A program made the translations under genes and the position numbers. A stretch of DNA of 64,000 bases from Hoplostethus atlanticus. Taxonomy: Eukaryota > Chordata > Actinopteri > Trachichthyiformes > Trachichthyidae. The notes under the pieces are model-generated. The model saw nothing but the letters and a program-made list of their open reading frames with translations. It searched no databases and was not told the origin of the DNA. The stretch lies in contig JAXDDX010000123.1 of assembly GCA_034670405.1 (NCBI GenBank), forward strand, positions 803,501-867,500, in the 5' to 3' direction. Positions 44,365 to 50,371 of the stretch are shown here, one piece after another (position 1 is the first letter of the stretch; the number at the start of each line of letters is the position of its first letter).

Positions 44365-47300
44365 GTTCACACATTATTTAAACAGGAAATAATTTTATTT
44401 TAAAATAGCATGGTTTGGACCCAGTTTGTGCATTCCCCGAGGATGTTACATTTTGCCCATTCTGCCATGACAAATAACCCAGGGTGAGTCTGGGGTAGGA
44501 TGTAACATTTCTCTCCCTGTCTTTGAGACCACATAACCTTTCTATTTGCCTTGGAGATGTTGAAACCACTCAGTAAGAGACAGATGCAAGAGGTTTACAC
44601 CAGATTTTGAAAGATCAAACTCAAATGAGCAAGCAGATACGGACAGAAATGTGAAAAATGCCACAACCATCCCCGGTCTCCGCTACATGTATGTCTCTAT
44701 GTCTGGCCTGTATTTGCACTCTGTTTCTCTCTTTCTTTCTCAAAGCCCCTCTTGTGGACAGCAGTGACAGTGGCCACAATGGCGCTGCGGTCATCATGCT
44801 AGTGTCAGTCGTACTGATGGGCTTGGCAGTTTTTGTAATATACAAGTTTAAAAGGTACAGTATCCTGCATATAATATACTGCAGCCATACATAGAGCACA
44901 GTCGGAGGGAAACTCTTAGGAAGAATCAGTGAAAACCAATCAGCGGATTTTCAGACTCACATCATTGCAAATATTGACGATAAGATAGATTTTGAGCATA
45001 ATGGCCCTAGTTAGAGTCGGCCCCATTATCTAGGAGTAAGCACCTCACTCCTGAACTCCTAAAACTTACCAAAACTATTCAGACCCAATATATTTCTGAG
45101 TTATGGACATCTGCGACACAATAATAGCCTGAGGAATAAGACAATTCCCCTCTGTCTCAATCTGCAGAATATTACTGGGAATGACAGTCTAATCAATTCT
45201 CCCAGAGTGCTGAATGGGTGTCAGAGTCCTGCAGTTATCAATATTCATCTATCTGACAATGTGAGGGTTGACCTTTCGGAAATGCTAAACACAGTCATTC
45301 AAGGTGAGGCATATTCTGCAGAATGGCAGGAAAGGTTGAGGAGATCCTGAGACAACATATATTATACAGGGAGGACCCTATGACATACAGTAAATAGCGT
45401 CCTCTACTACAGTGAAACCCCCGGTCTATCACAGGGAAACAGTTTAGTCTTCTTATTCATTTGGAAATGCAAAATGAAACTTTCAGGATTCCATTTTTTC
45501 GTGAATATCCAAAACTACCATAGGAGTAAATAAACTTGGAGTTTTATAATCTGTTTCAAATGTCACAGCAGCAGCTGCAGAGCGAAATCACTGAGGGAGA
45601 ATCTGAAATTAGCAACGAAAGACTTTAGTCTAAAGTAGAATTGGATTGCATCTGAGGGGATGAAAAATTGATTGAAAACTGAGGTGAACAATCTGAATGT
45701 GAGAGTGCAATGCCCAGTGGAATGCAAAATGCCCTAGTTTCCAGCTTTCAAGCAATTCTCTGCCATCCATAACGGTTAAAAATAGTGTATCACACATTAT
45801 ACTTAGTGAATAGCATTAGAGAATCAGACCTGAGTTTAGGGCTCCACGCCACCCCATTAACTTGCCTCTTCAAATCTTTTTTTCTCTGTGCAAACTACAG
45901 GAAGATCCCTGGTATCAACACATACACAGCAGAGCAGCCAGACAAAGAACAAGAGGTGATTCCTACGATGACCTCTATAGCCGTCCCAAACCCTGAGGGG
46001 GATGTCATGACCTCACTGGAGCATGTGGATGTAAAGTTGGACTCGCAAAGCAGAGGTACAAAAAAAATGTCTATCTCTTCCTTTAGGCTCCAGTCAGTCC
46101 TCAAGAATCCACAGGATTTATTTTTTTGTTATTGTATTTTATTTACATTTACAGGTGGTAGACAAAATAACAGAAACATCATATGGAAATTGCTATTTTA
46201 CAATTACAAAGGCAGCTAGACAGTTAGCTTGAATGCTTATTAGCAGTATGTCTCAACTATAAAGGGCTATTAAGTAATTATGACCTTTATTGACCTCTAT
46301 TGGTGACCAGTAGGAATTGCAATAACATCGATAGACCTCATCTCTTTCTACACAAGTCTCTGGCACAGCCCCCGCCCCCAGTTTGTCTCCTTGACTTACG
46401 GTAGCCTGTAATTGACACAAACAATAAAGTCACTTTTTCACATAGAGATGATTAAGGTAGCTAATTAGAGTAGAGATCCAACTGAAAGGTATAATATATC
46501 ACAATACTGTAATAATACTGCTTTGTCGTTTGCTTTTTTGGCCTGAGAACGAGGCTTTTTAGTCTTCGTAGCTGAAATGTAATAATGGTGCTCGATCGTA
46601 GCAGCATCCTCCATGGAGCTGTTGAAAATGCGAAGGAGTGTTTCCAAAACAGAAAAGCTAAACACCACAAACACCTGTGTGACACAACTGTGTGACAAAA
46701 TCAATGTATGTTGTGAGCTTCAGAAAGCAGGCATTTATGGTTGGACTGCCATTTGGAAACTGATTGTATCCAAGGCCAATGCATAAGGGCACATATCCTG
46801 GTGGAAGGAGCACAAAGCCTGGAGCCTTGAGCAAAGGCAAAAAAAAAAATGGTCTGAGGAGTCGTCTTTTTCCTACATCCGGACGGGATTACAATTCGAA
46901 AAAAAGGATTCCTGCAACACATAATGTCTGTTGCCAACTGTTTAAGATGGTGGTGGATCTATAATGGTATGGGCAACCATCTCGTGGGAGTCATTAGGTC
47001 TGATGATTGGTCTGTGTGGTCATGTAACCAACAACAAATATAAAGCCAGTTTACAAGATCAGCTGCACCCTGTGGTACAAACATTGTTCCCTCATTGTGT
47101 TCCCATAGTCCAAGATTATAATGCCCCATGCTAACCAATGTCAAGAGTGGTTTCATGAACACCAGGATGACGTCAAACACCTCCATGGCCTCCCCAACCA
47201 CCAGATCTAACCATCATTCAACATTTATGGGAAGGTCTGGAGTGCAAACTGCAAGATTTCCACCTCCTCCTTTCCACCTCCTTCTTGAAAAATGATCCAT

Positions 47301-47784
47301 TGTCCCACTAAACACAGTTCAGGACTTTATGTGATATTCATATATTGTTAGGTGTTTCTTGTATGTTTTCCACCCTCATATATTGTTTCATCCATATGAA
47401 TTGCCAAGATACAGACAACCTGCATTTTAATATGGTGTTCTCAGGTAAGTGAAACACAATAAAGTACAAGGTAAAGTGAGGAGGATGTCTAGGGGAGTTT
47501 GTTGACCCTATAAATTAATTAGTGCATCAGGAAAGTCGCGGCGTGGTGAAAGCATTTTCATCAGAAAAACATCTATGTCGTTCTAGTTGATTTACTCCCA
47601 CCCATAGCTAAACAATCTACCCACTACCATCCCAGATAAATGTGTTTGCATGCAGAAATACACCCTTATGCAAATAGCTACATAAAATTCCTCCTCTGTC
47701 TCTTTCCTTGCTTCTCCCTTGCCAGGCTACCTGCCATCTCACACAGACATCAAGCTCTCTGATGAAGCACCCCATGTGTTTTAA
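10791..47784 (+). CDS. sorcs1 gene, complete coding region in 27 exons
   Basis: VPS10-domain receptor, SorCS1 type: a type I membrane sorting receptor of neurons and endocrine cells that moves cargo (synaptic adhesion proteins, APP) between Golgi, endosome and surface in mammals. The 27 exons listed below all have GT-AG borders and join without frameshift to 3726 nt (1241 residues plus stop). Order: signal peptide (about 1-24), propeptide with furin site RRRKRS (169-174), VPS10 propeller (about 205-690), 10CC module with ten cysteines (exons 15-18), PKD-like region with FGDG (exon 19), SorCS-specific region, transmembrane helix (about 1148-1167), 74-residue tail. SorCS1 rather than SorCS3 is chosen because of the QNC...PFPG and DSL segment in exon 7, VSENPYTSG in exon 11, [14 protein letters not shown] in exon 14 and KIPGI after the membrane. 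A fish-specific duplicate (a or b copy) is possible. The gene is about 37 kb, against several hundred kb in human. Confidence 0.93.
10840..11420. promoter_or_regulatory. CpG-rich island over sorcs1 exon 1
   Basis: Exon 1 is visibly far richer in CpG than the AT-rich flanks (many gcg, cgg and cgc triplets through 10900-11400). A CpG island over the first exon is usual for vertebrate neuronal genes and marks the likely promoter region. No TATA box or defined transcription start was identified. Confidence 0.6.
11665..11712. repeat. CT microsatellite with CA end
   Basis: An uninterrupted CT run of about 35 bases followed by a short CACACA stretch, 185 bases after exon 1. Confidence 0.95.
11883..11977. 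repeat. Compound (CT)n(CA)n microsatellite
   Basis: CT repeats with one interruption pass directly into about 20 uninterrupted CA units. The poly-basic and poly-cysteine frames read from it are artefacts. Confidence 0.95.
14635..14880. repeat. Interspersed repeat, unclassified
   Basis: Starts with AATAATAATAAT, then a segment containing caaggttacaaagtgctt, a motif that I know as recurring in many fish repeats, then A-rich degenerate tandem ataagacag units. The family cannot be named from reading alone. Confidence 0.45.
15231..15250. repeat. CT microsatellite
   Basis: Twenty bases of pure CT repeat. Confidence 0.9.
15840..16820 (-). mobile_element. Non-LTR retrotransposon reverse transcriptase relic
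   Basis: On the minus strand, 16346-15858 reads as 162 codons of a LINE reverse transcriptase. Visible are the SSAFNTIQ block, [13 protein letters not shown] (the conserved G-PQG-LSP-LF motif), FSDHSVIVG in the place of the catalytic YADD/FADD motif, and a downstream [18 protein letters not shown] block typical of L2/Rex-like fish elements. Upstream (about 16470-16820, still minus strand) a further piece encodes [16 protein letters not shown] sequence in another frame. The second catalytic aspartate is replaced by histidine, and frames are broken, so the copy is dead. The poly-C run at 16724-16744 lies within it. Confidence 0.8.
16724..16744. repeat. Poly-C run (21 C)
   Basis: Twenty-one consecutive C residues; lengths in such runs are often sequencing uncertain. 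Confidence 0.9.
21922..22372. repeat. Large imperfect inverted repeat of LTR-like units
   Basis: Left arm about 21922-22113 and right arm about 22189-22372 are reverse complements with scattered mismatches and small gaps. Shared blocks include ggcagctttggtgctctgcg, ctgacctggcg, the segment around ggccgggagag, and an AATAAAG poly-A signal followed by ctctcctcat and ctgcctgtgtct. The 75-base centre contains tandem tagcgagt-like words. The arrangement (poly-A signal about 40 bases before the arm end) resembles LTR 3-prime halves placed head to head. Family unknown. Confidence 0.8.
22855..22922 (+). CDS. sorcs1 exon 2
   Basis: 68 nt, preceded by gtttcgtag, followed by gtaagc. Encodes [12 protein letters not shown]...TESSLWR, the first propeller strand of the SorCS VPS10 domain. 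Enters in phase 0 and leaves two bases (ag) that complete an arginine codon with exon 3. Confidence 0.95.
22923..24748. other. sorcs1 intron 2
   Basis: 1.8 kb, largely made of a non-autonomous mariner-like element (23621-24683). No coding exon seen otherwise. Confidence 0.8.
23621..24683. mobile_element. Non-autonomous mariner-like element
   Basis: Terminal inverted repeats: the left end cagtttttctcaattgcttt is mirrored at the right end, where the complement reads agtttttctcagttgctttg; both continue with similar ggc-ca-ttctc sequence. A TA dinucleotide flanks the left end, as expected for Tc1/mariner target-site duplication; the right end is diverged (ctagta). The 1.06-kb interior has no transposase frame. 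It lies in intron 2 of sorcs1. Confidence 0.7.
24749..24848 (+). CDS. sorcs1 exon 3
   Basis: 100 nt after aattttag, before gtaagt. Encodes [16 protein letters not shown]...[11 protein letters not shown], a near-invariant SorCS propeller segment. Ends in phase 0. Confidence 0.96.
25236..25394 (+). CDS. sorcs1 exon 4
   Basis: 159 nt, 53 codons, phase 0 at both ends, acceptor catctcag, donor aag|gtaaca. Encodes [16 protein letters not shown]...ASYQ and [17 protein letters not shown]; it contains the S-DEG-Y Asp-box-like blade motif. Confidence 0.96.
26738..26811 (+). CDS. sorcs1 exon 5
   Basis: 74 nt after ttttcag, before gtgaga. Encodes [18 protein letters not shown] and NRFYW; the tryptophan codon is split across the next junction (tg|g). 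Confidence 0.96.
26812..29328. other. sorcs1 intron 5
   Basis: 2.5 kb of AT-rich sequence with a TTTC/TTC microsatellite at 27841-27881. No exon or RNA gene recognised. Introns 3 (24849-25235) and 4 (25395-26737, with CA repeats around 25790-25910) are likewise empty of other features. Confidence 0.75.
29329..29393 (+). CDS. sorcs1 exon 6
   Basis: 65 nt after tgctacag, before gtgagt. Encodes [21 protein letters not shown], matching the GLDKE...VHLE segment of SorCS1. One base carries over to exon 7. Confidence 0.95.
30085..30203 (+). CDS. sorcs1 exon 7
   Basis: 119 nt after aactacag, before gtgggt. Encodes [20 protein letters not shown], then PGFI and [14 protein letters not shown]. The QNC...PFPG segment is diagnostic for SorCS1 against SorCS3. 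Ends in phase 0. Confidence 0.96.
30529..30618 (+). CDS. sorcs1 exon 8
   Basis: 90 nt, 30 codons, phase 0 at both ends, acceptor tcttctag, donor aag|gtaaga. Encodes [20 protein letters not shown] followed by [10 protein letters not shown]. Confidence 0.96.
30619..31847. other. sorcs1 intron 8
   Basis: 1.2 kb containing a probable LTR with upstream polypurine tract (31054-31547). Confidence 0.75.
31054..31547 (+). mobile_element. Probable LTR of an LTR retroelement / endogenous retrovirus
   Basis: A polypurine tract, aaaggggggaac (31054-31065), is followed directly by TGTGGAAGAATTG, the expected start of a 3-prime LTR. About 480 bases later the sequence ends in TTCAACA. An AATAAA poly-A signal lies at 31485-31490, about 57 bases before the proposed end, and a CT-rich stretch lies near 31100-31131. 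No coding remnant or primer-binding site was recognised next to it; it is either a 3-prime LTR with a short piece of internal sequence or a solo LTR. Family uncertain. Confidence 0.5.
31848..32027 (+). CDS. sorcs1 exon 9
   Basis: 180 nt, 60 codons, acceptor atatccag, donor gag|gtaggc. Encodes [20 protein letters not shown], then [13 protein letters not shown] and the LENV...[11 protein letters not shown] segment. Its length equals the homologous sorcs3 exon at 63444-63623. Confidence 0.97.
32988..33134 (+). CDS. sorcs1 exon 10
   Basis: 147 nt, 49 codons, acceptor tttgcag, donor cag|gtaagt. Encodes [33 protein letters not shown] and VYCEQ. Confidence 0.97.
33545..33647 (+). CDS. sorcs1 exon 11
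   Basis: 103 nt, acceptor gtttctcag, donor tcag|gtgagg. Encodes [19 protein letters not shown] and [11 protein letters not shown]. Confidence 0.97.
34079..34155 (+). CDS. sorcs1 exon 12
   Basis: 77 nt, acceptor gtactcag, donor gag|gtacag. Encodes [20 protein letters not shown] followed by NTWRE; contains the S-DAG-TW Asp-box motif of a propeller blade. Confidence 0.97.
34267..34358 (+). CDS. sorcs1 exon 13
   Basis: 92 nt, acceptor gtttctag, donor ttg|gtaagg. Encodes [20 protein letters not shown] and PLPIRHIW, the final tryptophan being split. Confidence 0.97.
34515..34622 (+). CDS. sorcs1 exon 14
   Basis: 108 nt, acceptor ccccttag, donor gac|gtaagt. Encodes [20 protein letters not shown] and [14 protein letters not shown], an Asp-box blade; the GVLGEPGE sequence matches SorCS1 better than SorCS3. 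Confidence 0.97.
34813..34930 (+). CDS. sorcs1 exon 15 (10CC module begins)
   Basis: 118 nt, acceptor ctgtgcag, donor aaa|gtaaga. Encodes [18 protein letters not shown] and the first 10CC cysteine in NQQCTSEDY. Confidence 0.97.
35063..35196 (+). CDS. sorcs1 exon 16 (10CC)
   Basis: 134 nt, acceptor cattgcag, donor tg|gtgagt. Encodes [18 protein letters not shown] and [11 protein letters not shown], and ends with two bases of a cysteine codon. Together with exons 15, 17 and 18 it supplies exactly ten cysteines. Confidence 0.97.
35197..36158. other. sorcs1 intron 16
   Basis: About 960 bases with an AT-rich ttattt-rich stretch near 35400-35450; nothing else recognised. Confidence 0.75.
36159..36272 (+). 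CDS. sorcs1 exon 17 (10CC)
   Basis: 114 nt, acceptor ccaaacag, donor cagg|gtacgc. Encodes [31 protein letters not shown]. The donor is followed by an open but unrelated reading frame, which is intronic. Confidence 0.96.
36575..36746 (+). CDS. sorcs1 exon 18 (10CC end)
   Basis: 172 nt, acceptor tattacag, donor gag|gtgctg. Encodes [26 protein letters not shown] and [10 protein letters not shown]. The donor matches the splice consensus only at AG|GTG and is the weakest in the gene, but frame continuity and the identical exon length in sorcs3 fix it. Confidence 0.93.
37029..37215 (+). CDS. sorcs1 exon 19 (PKD-like region)
   Basis: 187 nt, acceptor taaactag, donor tcct|gtgagt. Encodes [20 protein letters not shown] and [24 protein letters not shown] and HVY are polycystic-kidney-disease domain hallmarks. 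Confidence 0.96.
37216..37669. repeat. sorcs1 intron 19, almost wholly an ATCT microsatellite
   Basis: From about 37229 to 37630 this 454-base intron is an array of ATCT units with interspersed GTCT variants, about 100 units. Only about 14 bases at the 5-prime end and 40 at the 3-prime end are non-repetitive. The long YLSI-repeat reading frames on the plus strand are repeat artefacts; one of them fuses with exon 19 simply because a four-base unit array lacks stops in all frames. Confidence 0.97.
37670..37803 (+). CDS. sorcs1 exon 20
   Basis: 134 nt, acceptor cctctgaag, donor gag|gtcagc. Encodes [20 protein letters not shown], then [15 protein letters not shown] with the conserved WWF. Entry phase completes a cysteine codon begun in exon 19. 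Confidence 0.96.
37877..37946. repeat. TTTC microsatellite forming a polypyrimidine tract
   Basis: About 17 TTTC units with a single ATCT interruption, ending 15 bases before the exon 21 acceptor. It supplies the pyrimidine-rich stretch of that 3-prime splice site. Confidence 0.9.
37962..38085 (+). CDS. sorcs1 exon 21
   Basis: 124 nt, acceptor cctgttag, donor tatg|gtgagc. Encodes [20 protein letters not shown] and [19 protein letters not shown]. Confidence 0.96.
38190..39280 (-). mobile_element. Tc1-like transposon, internally deleted
   Basis: On the minus strand, ATG at 38983 opens [20 protein letters not shown], the N-terminal helix-turn-helix of a Tc1 transposase, followed after a frameshift by RMTSKDL and later by [15 protein letters not shown] (DDE-domain region) near 38430-38370. 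Stop codons and frameshifts interrupt it, and the interior is shorter than a full 1.6-kb element, so it is dead. Candidate ends carry a shared ggacattg-like word, but the TIRs are not clean. It lies in intron 21 (38086-39539). Confidence 0.85.
39540..39652 (+). CDS. sorcs1 exon 22
   Basis: 113 nt, acceptor gtgtttcag, donor cag|gtctgg. Encodes [20 protein letters not shown] and [17 protein letters not shown]; the LD-NP-EWR block is conserved in all SorCS proteins. Confidence 0.96.
40440..40574 (+). CDS. sorcs1 exon 23
   Basis: 135 nt, 45 codons, acceptor attaaag, donor cag|gtactg. Encodes [20 protein letters not shown] followed by [14 protein letters not shown] is diagnostic for the family. 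Confidence 0.96.
40575..42896. other. sorcs1 intron 23
   Basis: 2.3 kb. It contains an alternating purine-pyrimidine palindrome and hairpin (42153-42204) and a T run near 42590. No other feature recognised. Intron 22 (39653-40439) is likewise empty. Confidence 0.75.
42153..42204. repeat. GT/CA palindrome and hairpin
   Basis: 42153-42168 is a perfect 16-base palindrome of alternating purine and pyrimidine (gtgtgtgcgcacacac). The CA/CG arm 42162-42180 can also pair with the GT/GC arm 42185-42204 around a short loop. Such sequence favours left-handed DNA and cruciforms in vitro. Confidence 0.8.
42897..42996 (+). CDS. sorcs1 exon 24
   Basis: 100 nt, acceptor tctcatag, donor ccag|gtaagt. Encodes [33 protein letters not shown], the juxtamembrane stalk domain. 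Confidence 0.96.
43558..44133. repeat. 24-bp minisatellite, 24 copies
   Basis: Twenty-four exact-length copies of a 24-base unit, core gttgtaacgaatagaggtgg, directly abutting. Units differ almost only in the first codon-sized triplet: ata, gta or (once, sixth copy) aca. Because 24 is divisible by three and the unit has no stop in several frames, frames of 211-243 codons stay open on both strands; I regard these as non-coding. Single diverged relatives of the core lie at 43324-43337 and near 44492-44506. Confidence 0.98.
44297..44360. repeat. Compound (CT)n(CA)n microsatellite
   Basis: CT run passing directly into a CA run, about 64 bases in total. Confidence 0.95.
44746..44854 (+). CDS. sorcs1 exon 25 (transmembrane helix)
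   Basis: 109 nt, acceptor tctcaaag, donor aaag|gtacag. Encodes [13 protein letters not shown], the hydrophobic helix from about AVIMLV to VFVIY, and the stop-transfer KFKR. One codon longer than the sorcs3 counterpart. Confidence 0.96.
44855..45900. other. sorcs1 intron 25
   Basis: About 1 kb; no exon or repeat recognised. Confidence 0.7.
45901..46055 (+). CDS. sorcs1 exon 26 (cytoplasmic tail)
   Basis: 155 nt, acceptor aaactacag, donor agag|gtacaa. Encodes [20 protein letters not shown] and an acidic stretch ending [16 protein letters not shown] after the membrane is the form that I associate with SorCS1; SorCS3 has KIPWI. Confidence 0.93.
46720..47400 (+). mobile_element. Degenerate Tc1/mariner transposase relic
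   Basis: In sorcs1 intron 26. Across three plus-strand frames one reads [12 protein letters not shown], a KMVVDL...WYGQPS region (normally GGGSVMVWG), [18 protein letters not shown]-like sequence and [11 protein letters not shown], in the order expected for the DDE domain of a Tc1/mariner transposase. Stops and frameshifts are frequent. Ends were not resolved. Confidence 0.75.
47726..47784 (+). CDS. sorcs1 exon 27 (C-terminal coding exon)
   Basis: 59 nt including TAA at 47782-47784. It follows an excellent pyrimidine-rich acceptor (cttctcccttgccag) and matches the exon 26 phase. It encodes [20 protein letters not shown] found no exon for a STKEIP-type tail, which other SorCS1/3 isoforms have, so this is either the only or one of several alternative last exons. 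Confidence 0.7.
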
Positions 47785-48713
47785 TGTTGAGAGTCTATGG
47801 CTGACTCGAAAGCAATACATCTTCTTTGGCAGTTACTTCCAGCAAGCTATGAAACCATGGTCTCAATGAATGGTCTCAAGTGTTTTGCTACCCATGCATG
47901 GATGGAACAGTTCACACTGTGCTGCCTAATCCCTCTAAGGAGACTGTACAGATTTATACTTGCTTCTTGAAAAAGAGACATTTTTTGACTGGAAATACTT
48001 GTATTTTTGCAAGGACATTGATCTTTTTATGTAAATAATGTACACCCAAAGTTATTTGTTTCAGCAACATGTCTGCTCCGATATAAAAACAACAGAACAG
48101 AAGTGATGTATAACGATATTTCAAAGTATTCTACTATCTCTGGTCTCGGGCTTGTGTTTGTGAAGTGTACTTAGTTTAACTATGTGGAAATAGCTTATCT
48201 GAGTAAGACAGTGGGCAAACCAGATTCATTAAGCTTTGTACAATCAGTAAATCTTATCACTTGAGATTTTCATCAAATGAAAGCTTGCAATATCCAGGAG
48301 ATGGAGGGTTCTATCTTAGTCCCAGATCTGTGTACCTAGCCTGTCCCGTTACAACTCAAAATGTTATGTATGTCATAACAAAAATAAAAGCAGATGATTC
48401 AAGTGGATATGGATAGGTGTATAGATGAGCACTTGAGAAATGACCCTCGTTTAGGGGACTCAAATAAGTCACACAGCTGCATTTGAATGAATCCTAACAT
48501 GACACGTTAAGCCTACACTTTAAACAGATCATGCACTACAATGTACAAGTCCTCTCTCAAATGTAGACCATGCATCTGCATTACTGTTGCAATGGTCACT
48601 ATGGCTTATATGTGATTGTTCCTAGTCAATCTGAATGGACATTGCAAGAAACCTCATGTCTCATCGTTGTGGTTGCCAGACCATTCCTTGTACATTCTGG
48701 TGTCTGAAAAGAG

Positions 48714-48719
48714 AATAAA
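48714..48719 (+). terminator. Candidate sorcs1 polyadenylation signal
   Basis: AATAAA 930 bases after the sorcs1 stop codon. An alternative lies at 48383-48388. Neither is confirmed by a visible GT-rich downstream element. Confidence 0.35.
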
Positions 48720-49240
48720 ATGTTCATTTTCTGAATAATTCCTGTCCAACAAGGAACCGACAAGACTTGCTGTAGTGCTGCAAGTGTGCAGTAAAAAGTG
48801 CTACAGTGCTACATCTTTATTTCCGTTGATATAATTTCAAGACTTTTTATCTACCATTGTTTGTTCTCTCTGTCCACACAGATACTAAGTTTGTAAGGCT
48901 ATCAGGCTGTTGTATTCCTTGATACACAGTACAAAGGAATTCTCATGTTTTGTTGTTTGAGGTTTTCTTCAAACTGATCTGATGGTGAGGTCTCTGTAAA
49001 GGTCTGTGTAAGATAAACTGCATTGTTGATACGAGGATGACGCCACATTGAAACTACAAATGGGTTTGGAAGTGACAAAGGGACATTTTTGAAGCAGTGT
49101 GTTAAAATACCTTTTACTTTCTGGACTAGAATTATTCCCCAGACTGGACTGAGTATCTACCATGATAATACCAACATCTCTTCACTGCCGCTTTCTCAGT
49201 TTACAGTAATGCAGAGGACATAGCCTTCAGTTTGTTGTAG

Positions 49241-49390
49241 GTTTGCCTCCAAGGACTCGACGGGCAAAAGGCTGCGGATCTGTTCGTCTCCTTCGCTGCG
49301 AGGGACACGGAGATAGAGAAGACGTATCTCCTGTCAACAAGGCTCAGCCTACGCACACAGCTTTGGTCAGCTGCTGTCTCTTTGGGATAA
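49241..49390 (+). other. Exon-like open stretch, unrecognised
   Basis: A CpG-enriched 49-codon frame with no ATG, directly after ttgttgtag (an acceptor-like sequence) and ending in TAA followed by gtactg. Its translation (LDGQKAADLFVSFAARDTEI, then EKTYLLSTRLSLRTQLWSAA) looks more protein-like than its surroundings. I do not recognise it. It may be a chance frame in the sorcs1 3-prime UTR or an unknown exon. Confidence 0.25.
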
Positions 49391-50310
49391 GTACTGAAGT
49401 TCTTCATCAAACTTTTCTTTTTAAGTGTTGTCAGCATCGTATGTCAGTAAGACAAATTGACTAGAGGCTTCTCCATACTTTCCCCCTCCAATCCTCAGAT
49501 TGAGCCTGAAGCATAAATAAACTCGTACTCCTCATCAGACAAACTCCGTCTCTCAAGACCAATATCTGATCTGTTTTTATTCTGTGGTTGTTATTTCTAT
49601 AACAGATTTTTGTTAAGCTTAATTAATCAATCTGTGAATAGAATTGTATACATTTTTGCATGATATTTTCTTCTCCCTCAAGATGCTTACAGCAAGTCTT
49701 CAAATGAAATGTTAGAAATGTGAACTGCAGTATTTTACATTTGCCTAGACGACTCATTCGTTACAAGTGACGTGATTATTCTTTGGGTTTGTTATTGTTT
49801 TTGGTTTTTATCTTGCCCAGGATAACAGTGGTTGCAGAATAAAGCAGAACAACACAACTTATAAGTGTGCGGTATATGGCTGGTTGTTAAATACACACCA
49901 TTCTAAGACCAAAACCTATTGATTTCTGCTGTCTTCCATCCGTCAAAATCCGATCACTTGACCGTAGATCTCAGTTATCTTTGACCTTTTGATTTAGTCA
50001 ATCAACGAGCAAAATTGTGAATCCAGATTTACCACGGTTGACAGTGAGTTGCTCAGCTAGATGAGATGAGATGAAAAAGCGGGAACGTTTGATCGACAGC
50101 GGCGAGCTCAGTTTGCTCAGTCTTTTCCTCCTCTGTCTGTAACAAGTGTTGTTTAGCATACCCAAAGTTTCAGTGCAGCCATTTGCATATCCGTAGGGCC
50201 AATTGGGAGGACAATGAAAAGCACCAAGTAGCCTGGAGTGATTCTAATGGGCTAGTTCCTCGGCTCTCCCACTGTGCAACAAATTAATTATCCCCTCTCC
50301 AGGAAACAGA

Positions 50311-50330
50311 CACGCACACACTCTCACACG

Positions 50331-50361
<31 letters not shown>

Positions 50362-50371
50362 ACTCACTCAA
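50311..50371. repeat. CA microsatellite
   Basis: About 60 bases of CA repeats with occasional CACG and CACT units. Confidence 0.95.

Larger units (their letters stand above)
42997..44745. other. sorcs1 intron 24
   Basis: 1.7 kb, dominated by a 24-bp minisatellite (43558-44133) and a CT/CA microsatellite (44297-44360). Confidence 0.85.

Noticed and set aside
10791..47784. Assignment of the plus-strand gene to sorcs2
   Set aside because: Tail, PGLPT region and exon 7 segment differ strongly from SorCS2 and fit SorCS1; the neighbour is SorCS3, as in other vertebrates.
48930..48963. STKEF-like codons near 48930 as an alternative sorcs1 tail exon
   Set aside because: The frame is closed by a stop (taa) just after the only good acceptor upstream (gtccacacag), and the following residues do not match SorCS1 tails; it looks like chance.
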